DNA of 8,600 nucleotides. It comes from Clostridia bacterium (GTDB lineage Bacteria > Bacillota > Clostridia > Christensenellales > Borkfalkiaceae). Shown here in pieces: positions 6,146 to 8,600 of this stretch. Under the pieces are notes generated by a model. The model saw only the letters and a list, made by a program, of their open reading frames with translations. It was not told the origin of the DNA and did not search any database. The stretch spans positions 1 through 8,600 of the forward strand of contig JAGBYC010000121.1 in the NCBI GenBank assembly GCA_017628935.1, in the 5' to 3' direction. How positions within the stretch are numbered: position 1 is the first letter of the stretch; each line of letters opens with the position of its first letter. The position numbers and the translations under genes are program-made.

Positions 6146-6206
6146 CTTTTAAAAATGCCTGCTTGTTACGATTAAATTAAAAACGGCGCAAAAATTTTAA
6201 GGCAAC

Positions 6207-6262
6207 TTTTTTTCGAAAAATGGCGAAATATATTTGACAAGTTTTTAAATTTCATATATAAT
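6207..6262 (+). promoter_or_regulatory. Consensus sigma-A promoter of the tRNA-Met/tRNA-Glu operon
   Basis: TTGACA (6234-6239), exactly 17 bases, then TATAAT (6257-6262): a full consensus promoter, as expected for stable RNA genes. Upstream lies TTTTTTTCGAAAA (6207-6219), an AT-rich possible UP element shared with the promoter near 4139. The start is predicted near 6269. Confidence 0.92.
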
Positions 6263-6267
6263 ACTAA

Positions 6268-6286
6268 GGCATTTGAGATAAATGCC
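6268..6286 (+). other. Hairpin at the 5' end of the tRNA precursor
   Basis: GGCATTT (6268-6274) and AAATGCC (6280-6286) form a 7-bp stem with loop GAGAT, beginning at the predicted transcription start. It would form the 5' leader that RNase P removes before tRNA-Met at 6292. Confidence 0.6.
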
Positions 6287-6291
6287 TACAT

Positions 6292-6368
6292 GGCGGCGTA
6301 GCTTAGCTGGTTAGAGCGGCCGGTTCATACCCGGCAGGTCGTTGGTTCGAATCTGACCGCCGCTACCA
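6292..6368 (+). tRNA. tRNA-Met (anticodon CAT), elongator type
   Basis: A complete 77-base cloverleaf including encoded CCA. The acceptor stem GGCGGCG pairs with CGCCGCT (G-U at 1-72). The D arm is GCTT/GAGC, the anticodon stem GCCGG/CCGGC with loop TTCATAC (anticodon 6326-6328), and the T loop TTCGAAT. Paired position 1-72 and resemblance to the Firmicute elongator tRNA-Met argue against initiator. A CAT anticodon could also mean an Ile2 tRNA, but the body does not suggest that. Confidence 0.93.
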
Positions 6369-6395
6369 ATTAAACCCCCGCTAAGAACAATATAT

Positions 6396-6470
6396 GGCCC
6401 CTTGGTCAAGCGGTTAAGACATCGCCCTTTCACGGCGGTAACACGAGTTCGAATCTCGTAGGGGTCACCA
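6396..6470 (+). tRNA. tRNA-Glu (anticodon TTC)
   Basis: A complete 75-base cloverleaf with encoded CCA. The acceptor GGCCCCT pairs with AGGGGTC (G-U at 2-71). The anticodon stem is TCGCC/GGCGG, with loop CTTTCAC and anticodon TTC at 6429-6431. It is cotranscribed with tRNA-Met, 27 bases apart. Its last 18 bases are repeated exactly at 6584-6601. Confidence 0.95.
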
Positions 6471-6474
6471 CGAT

Positions 6475-6505
6475 AAAAAGCACAGGTTAAGTCCTGTGCT
6501 TTTTT
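6475..6505 (+). terminator. Rho-independent terminator of the tRNA operon
   Basis: AAAAAGCACAGG (6475-6486) and CCTGTGCTTTTTT (6493-6505) pair fully around the loop TTAAGT, with a six-T tract. Confidence 0.93.
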
Positions 6506-6506
6506 C

Positions 6507-6601
6507 GTGCCCCCACGAGATTTGAACGTAGTTCGGTGCTTGCATCAACCGAGGGTTTCCCTACATAGTAGGGTGTCGGTTGTATCTCGTAGGGGTCACC
6601 A
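6507..6601 (+). repeat. tRNA-Glu-derived inverted and direct partial copies
   Basis: GTGCCCCCACGAGAT (6507-6521), continuing TTGAAC, is an inverted imperfect copy of the tRNA-Glu acceptor and T arm. ATCTCGTAGGGGTCACCA (6584-6601) is an exact direct copy of the last 18 tRNA bases (6453-6470). The two arms can pair with each other. Between them are GAAC-GTA-GTTC (6524-6534) and CAACCGA/TCGGTTG (6546-6552, 6576-6582), the latter enclosing CCCTAC-ATA-GTAGGG (6559-6573). The result is a branched, highly structured 95-base element. It could be a decayed tRNA duplicate, an attachment-site footprint or a small palindromic insertion. Confidence 0.8.
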
Positions 6602-6604
6602 AAT

Positions 6605-6639
6605 AAAAAAGCACTTGCTTAACAAAGTAGGTGTTTTTT
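6605..6639 (+). terminator. Second terminator after the tRNA-Glu remnant
   Basis: A6, a bulged G and CACTTGCTT (6605-6620) pair with AAGTAGGTG and T6 (6625-6639), with two G-U pairs. Its beginning, ATAAAAAAGCAC, resembles the true tRNA terminator start, so the duplicated block seems to include part of the terminator. Confidence 0.65.
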
Positions 6640-6742
6640 AATATTGTAAGAGTTCTGTTTTTTAGTTTTATATCAAAAATTATTGCAAGCGACAAAAGAA
6701 CCCAAATTTCAACACTCTCTACAGTTTTTAACAAAAACAAAA

Positions 6743-6751
6743 TGATAAAAT
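6743..6751 (+). promoter_or_regulatory. Possible extended -10 promoter of the YwaF-like gene
   Basis: TGA followed by TAAAAT (6746-6751) lies 35 bases before the start codon, within the short inverted repeat ATGAT-AAA-ATCAT (6742-6754). No good -35 is visible, so the call rests on the extended -10. Confidence 0.4.
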
Positions 6752-6785
6752 CATATTGTGTTGTTGTTAAAAAAGGAGTGCGCGC

Positions 6786-7652
6786 ATGATAATTGAAATG
6801 TTTAATTTTTGGTGGTTCTTTTGGGTGTTTGTGTCGGCAGGGTTAATCGTTGGGCTTTACTTTGCGCTTAAAAACGCGCCTATAGTTGCGCAAAAGGGCG
6901 TTTTGTTCGCAATTTTGGTAGTCGGATTACTGCTACATTTTCTAAAAGCATACATTCCGCCGTATTCAGTAGACGAGTCGCGCATGCTTCGTGATTCATG
7001 GTTTATCAACATTTGTGGAGCAAACGTTGCACTCTTTCCGTTTATATTTTTAAGCAAAAACGCGCACTTAAAAGATTATATGTTTTACATCGGTGTGATA
7101 AGTGGTTTTATCGCAATTTTGTACCCGATAGAACCGATTGAAAAAATCGACCAAACGGCAGAATTTTGGGATATTATTCGTTTTTATTATCATCACTGGG
7201 AGCTTATCACCGTGCCTCTACTAATGGTTTTATTAAAACTGCATTCAATTTCGTACAAGCGCGTGTTGTCTGCGCCAATAGGATTGCTGGCTCTAATGCT
7301 TTTTATAATGTTAAACCAGTTGTTTCAAAGTGAGTTAGGGTTTATTCCTTTGCGTAGCGAAGATTTTTTCAAAATTAATTATAAAAACACGTCGTACATA
7401 TGGGGACCGAAAACGTCTGACGGCATAGGAAAGTTTTTGGCGTCGCTTTGCCCTAATTTTTTTAAGGTTGTTCCGGTTGGACAGTTTGCAGGGCAAGAAA
7501 AATACTGGCCGTGGTTTTGGCTTATATTTCCGGCGTTTATTTTGGTAACTCCGTTGGCGTTTGCGCTTAGTATAGTTTTTGATAGCAAAAATTTTGCAAA
7601 CGACGTCAAGCGATTAAAGGTTAGGTTAACGGTAAGAGGAAAAGGCAAATAA
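6786..7652 (+). CDS. Seven-helix integral membrane protein, YwaF-like
   Basis: A 288-residue polytopic membrane protein with about seven hydrophobic segments (residues 8-27, 37-55, 72-90, 97-114, 138-153, 160-180, 240-263). The layout and the blocks SWFINICGANVALFPF (71-86), a Tyr-His-His-Trp segment before helix five (135-138) and GVISGFIAILYP (103-114) recall the TIGR02206/YwaF family, which has no established biochemical role. I assign that family from pattern memory, not alignment. The ATG at 6786 has AAGGAG at 6773-6778, seven bases away. The C-terminus is basic (KRLKVRLTVRGKGK), consistent with a cytoplasmic end. It is a single-gene unit with its own possible promoter and a clear terminator; the neighbours give no functional clue. 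Confidence 0.75.
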   Translation: MIIEMFNFWWFFWVFVSAGLIVGLYFALKNAPIVAQKGVLFAILVVGLLLHFLKAYIPPYSVDESRMLRDSWFINICGANVALFPFIFLSKNAHLKDYMFYIGVISGFIAILYPIEPIEKIDQTAEFWDIIRFYYHHWELITVPLLMVLLKLHSISYKRVLSAPIGLLALMLFIMLNQLFQSELGFIPLRSEDFFKINYKNTSYIWGPKTSDGIGKFLASLCPNFFKVVPVGQFAGQEKYWPWFWLIFPAFILVTPLAFALSIVFDSKNFANDVKRLKVRLTVRGKGK

Positions 7653-7680
7653 CGCGCTATAGTGCGCTAAAAATTAAAAT

Positions 7681-7707
7681 AAGACGGCTTATATATGCCG
7701 TCTTTTT
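7681..7707 (+). terminator. Rho-independent terminator after the YwaF-like gene
   Basis: AAGACGGC (7681-7688) and GCCGTCTT (7697-7704) form an 8-bp stem around TTATATAT, ending in five T residues (7703-7707). Confidence 0.88.
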
Positions 7708-7749
7708 AACTAAATTGTTAACTTTTATTTGGGTTTGGGTGTAAAACTA

Positions 7750-7777
7750 TTGCAAAAAACAAATAATGTGGTATAAT
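7750..7777 (+). promoter_or_regulatory. Strong extended -10 promoter before the tRNA-Arg fragment
   Basis: TTGCAA (7750-7755), a 16-base spacer ending TGG, then TATAAT (7772-7777): consensus -10 with extended TGN. The start near 7784 lies about 42 bases before the tRNA-Arg 5'-half fragment and about 330 before the intact tRNA-Arg. Confidence 0.75.
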
Positions 7778-7825
7778 ATTGTTGTTTTAATATTAGCCGC
7801 GTTTTGCGCGCAATATTTATATTTT

Positions 7826-7868
7826 GGTTTCTTAGTTAAATGGATATAACAAGCCCCTCCTAAGGGCT
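7826..7868 (+). pseudogene. tRNA-Arg(CCT) 5'-half fragment
   Basis: The D arm GTTAAATGGATATAAC (7835-7850) differs by one base from that of the complete tRNA-Arg. It is followed by an intact anticodon arm AGCCC-CTCCTAA-GGGCT (7852-7868) with anticodon CCT at 7859-7861. The presumed acceptor strand GGTTTCT (7826-7832) finds no partner and there is no T arm, variable loop or CCA: sequence diverges right after the anticodon stem. The anticodon stem is fully paired but different in sequence from the complete copy, so this is a diverged allele rather than a fresh duplicate. Confidence 0.85.
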
Positions 7869-7918
7869 GAGTAGAGTCGGCTTTTTATCGTTAAAATGCT
7901 CAAAAAATGGCAAAAATA

Positions 7919-7951
7919 GGGGTTAAAACCCCAAAAAAGTGCAATTTTTGG
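7919..7951. other. Overlapping hairpins in the segment between the direct repeats
   Basis: GGGGTT-AA-AACCCC (7919-7932) is followed by CCAAAAA-AGTGCAA-TTTTTGG (7931-7951). The two share two C residues, so both cannot be complete at once. Read leftward, the first is followed by TATTTTTG and could end a minus-strand transcript. Confidence 0.4.
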
Positions 7952-7970
7952 TGTTTCGTATTAATACGCT

Positions 7971-8076
7971 GGAATTGATTTGGAATTATTGATTTCAAAA
8001 TGGCTAAATTTTAAGCCCTAAAAAACGTTAATATTTTTGCTCGAAAAATTTCAATTTGGAATTATTTTTGGAATTA
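7971..8076 (+). repeat. Paired TTTGGAATT repeats
   Basis: GGAATT occurs at 7971, 7982, 8058 and 8070: two pairs spaced 11 and 12 bases, about one helical turn, and 76 bases apart. The 12-mer TTTGGAATTATT is exact at 7979-7990 and 8055-8066, and TTTGGAATTA follows at 8067-8076. This resembles integrase arm-type or other dimeric protein-binding sites. Confidence 0.6.
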
Positions 8077-8111
8077 AATAAGGGCAAAGTAGAGTCAAAA
8101 TTTAATAATTT

Positions 8112-8186
8112 CTGCTCATAGTTAAACGGATATAACGGAGCCCTCCTAAGGCTCAATTCGGGGTTCGATTCCCTGTGGGCAGGCCA
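8112..8186 (+). tRNA. tRNA-Arg (anticodon CCT)
   Basis: A complete 75-base cloverleaf with encoded CCA. The acceptor CTGCTCA pairs with TGGGCAG (U-G at 5-68), with discriminator G. The D arm is GTTA/TAAC, the anticodon stem GAGCC/GGCTC with loop CTCCTAA (anticodon 8145-8147), the variable loop AATT, and the T arm CGGGG-TTCGATT-CCCTG. No good promoter is visible just upstream; it may depend on read-through from the promoter at 7750-7777. Confidence 0.94.
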
Positions 8187-8188
8187 CG

Positions 8189-8224
8189 AAACAGTCTTTT
8201 TTACCACAAAAAAGGCTGTTTTTT
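8189..8224 (+). terminator. Terminator after tRNA-Arg
   Basis: AAACAGTCTTTTTT (8189-8202) pairs with AAAAAAGGCTGTTT (8208-8221), with one G-U pair and loop ACCAC, and is extended by further T residues. It starts two bases after the CCA. Confidence 0.88.
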
Positions 8225-8260
8225 GTTGCTTCTAACTTTTCTTCTACGTGCAGTAACACA

Positions 8261-8289
8261 TTGATTTTTTTGTCGATATATAGTATAAT
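8261..8289 (+). promoter_or_regulatory. Promoter of the truncated last gene
   Basis: TTGATT (8261-8266), 17 bases, then TATAAT (8284-8289). The start is predicted near 8296, 33 bases before the ATG. Confidence 0.75.
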
Positions 8290-8328
8290 ATTTATGATAT
8301 TACTAATTTAACAATACGGAGAAAGATA

Positions 8329-8600
8329 ATGGGAGAAAATGCTCAAGCGCAAAAGTCCATATGTGAAGTATTCATAGAGACGATTGGTCAAGCACAAACA
8401 ATTTATAGTTTAATTGTTTTTGTTTGTGTCATACTGGTTTTTGTTGCATGTCTAATTTTGTTTCGTCGAAATGTAAACAAGCTAAGCAAAGAACAAATTA
8501 ATGAGTTTAAGGATAATAAAAAGTATATTCCTCAGTTATATGTTGAACTAAACAACAACATGGAAAAGTTAAGATATTTTTTCTTTTCTGCTCGATGGAA
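8329..8600 (+). CDS. Membrane-anchored protein of unknown function, N-terminal 90 residues (runs off window)
   Basis: An open frame from the ATG at 8329 to the window end, with GGAG at 8318-8321 seven bases upstream and its own promoter. After about 24 polar residues comes one hydrophobic helix (about 25-47: SLIVFVCVILVFVACLILF), then RRN, fitting a single anchor with a cytoplasmic C-terminal part (positive-inside rule). That part begins with a polar region rich in Lys and Asn, KLSKEQINEFKDNKKYIPQL, then VELNNNMEKLRYFFFSARW. I recognise no family. Codons such as TCC, CTA, CTG and GTC appear here more than in upstream genes, a weak hint of different origin. Its place just after a tRNA with attachment-like repeats makes it a candidate first gene of an integrated island. 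Confidence 0.85.
   Translation, partial: MGENAQAQKSICEVFIETIGQAQTIYSLIVFVCVILVFVACLILFRRNVNKLSKEQINEFKDNKKYIPQLYVELNNNMEKLRYFFFSARW

Larger units (their letters stand above)
7861..8096 (+). repeat. Attachment-site-like direct repeats flanking a 200-bp segment
   Basis: TAAGGGC-TG-AGTAGAGTC (7861-7878) and TAAGGGC-AA-AGTAGAGTC (8079-8096) match at 16 of 18 bases, offset 218. The left copy begins in the anticodon loop of the tRNA-Arg fragment, a common crossover site for tyrosine recombinases at tRNA genes. The segment between has no open frame of useful length. This is a candidate attachment core pair or footprint; no integrase lies in the window. Confidence 0.6.

Noticed and set aside
6137..6150. 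AAAAGTTAACTTTT palindrome at the end of rex as a terminator
   Set aside because: The stem would contain one G-C pair and lacks a T tract; too weak to call.
6857..7057. Minus-strand open frames opposite the YwaF-like gene (6857-7057 and 7379-7648)
   Set aside because: Shadow frames of a membrane protein gene with its own ribosome site and terminator.

Overview
The window looks like a chromosomal stretch from an AT-rich Clostridia-type Firmicute, probably an uncultured gut lineage. The reasons are the Firmicute-style proteins (FtsH, Soj/Spo0J-type ParA/ParB, a clostridial-type Rex, QueT), purine-rich Shine-Dalgarno sites, near-consensus sigma-A promoters, and tRNA-Met and tRNA-Glu genes that closely resemble Firmicute ones. 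Reading frames use the standard code. Taxon assignment is an inference from gene content only.

Left part (1-4009, all plus strand): the C-terminal protease part of FtsH, then parA and parB overlapping by 11 bases and closed by a terminator, then a DUF2156-GNAT fusion protein whose start codon sits just 10 bases after that terminator. I found no convincing parS site.

A gene-free stretch (4010-4677) is unusually structured. It holds a cluster of three TGTTRATAA motifs (DnaA-box-like), a promoter, two long hairpins, a 105-bp tandem repeat (two full copies plus a partial third) and a compact pseudoknot resembling a preQ1-I riboswitch just before queT. QueT is the membrane S component expected to import a queuosine precursor, so riboswitch and gene agree.

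Middle (5173-6145): a bidirectional terminator, a small minus-strand gene that appears to be transcribed as a leaderless mRNA, and the divergent redox repressor gene rex, whose Shine-Dalgarno overlaps the -35 of the small gene.

Right part (6146-8600): a consensus promoter drives tRNA-Met(CAT) and tRNA-Glu(TTC). They are followed by a second, inverted-plus-direct partial copy of the tRNA-Glu 3' end. Next come a seven-helix membrane protein (YwaF-like) and then a 286-bp-offset partial duplication of tRNA-Arg(CCT). The upstream tRNA-Arg copy is only a 5' half behind a strong promoter; the downstream copy is complete. Between them lie an 18-bp near-perfect direct repeat that starts in the anticodon loop and paired TTTGGAATT repeats. 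This is the architecture of a recombinase attachment site or its footprint. The last gene, a truncated one-helix membrane protein with its own promoter, lies just past that tRNA and may be island cargo.

The core genes are ordinary. The most unusual material is in the intergenic DNA: the two tRNA-associated duplications and the structured region before queT.
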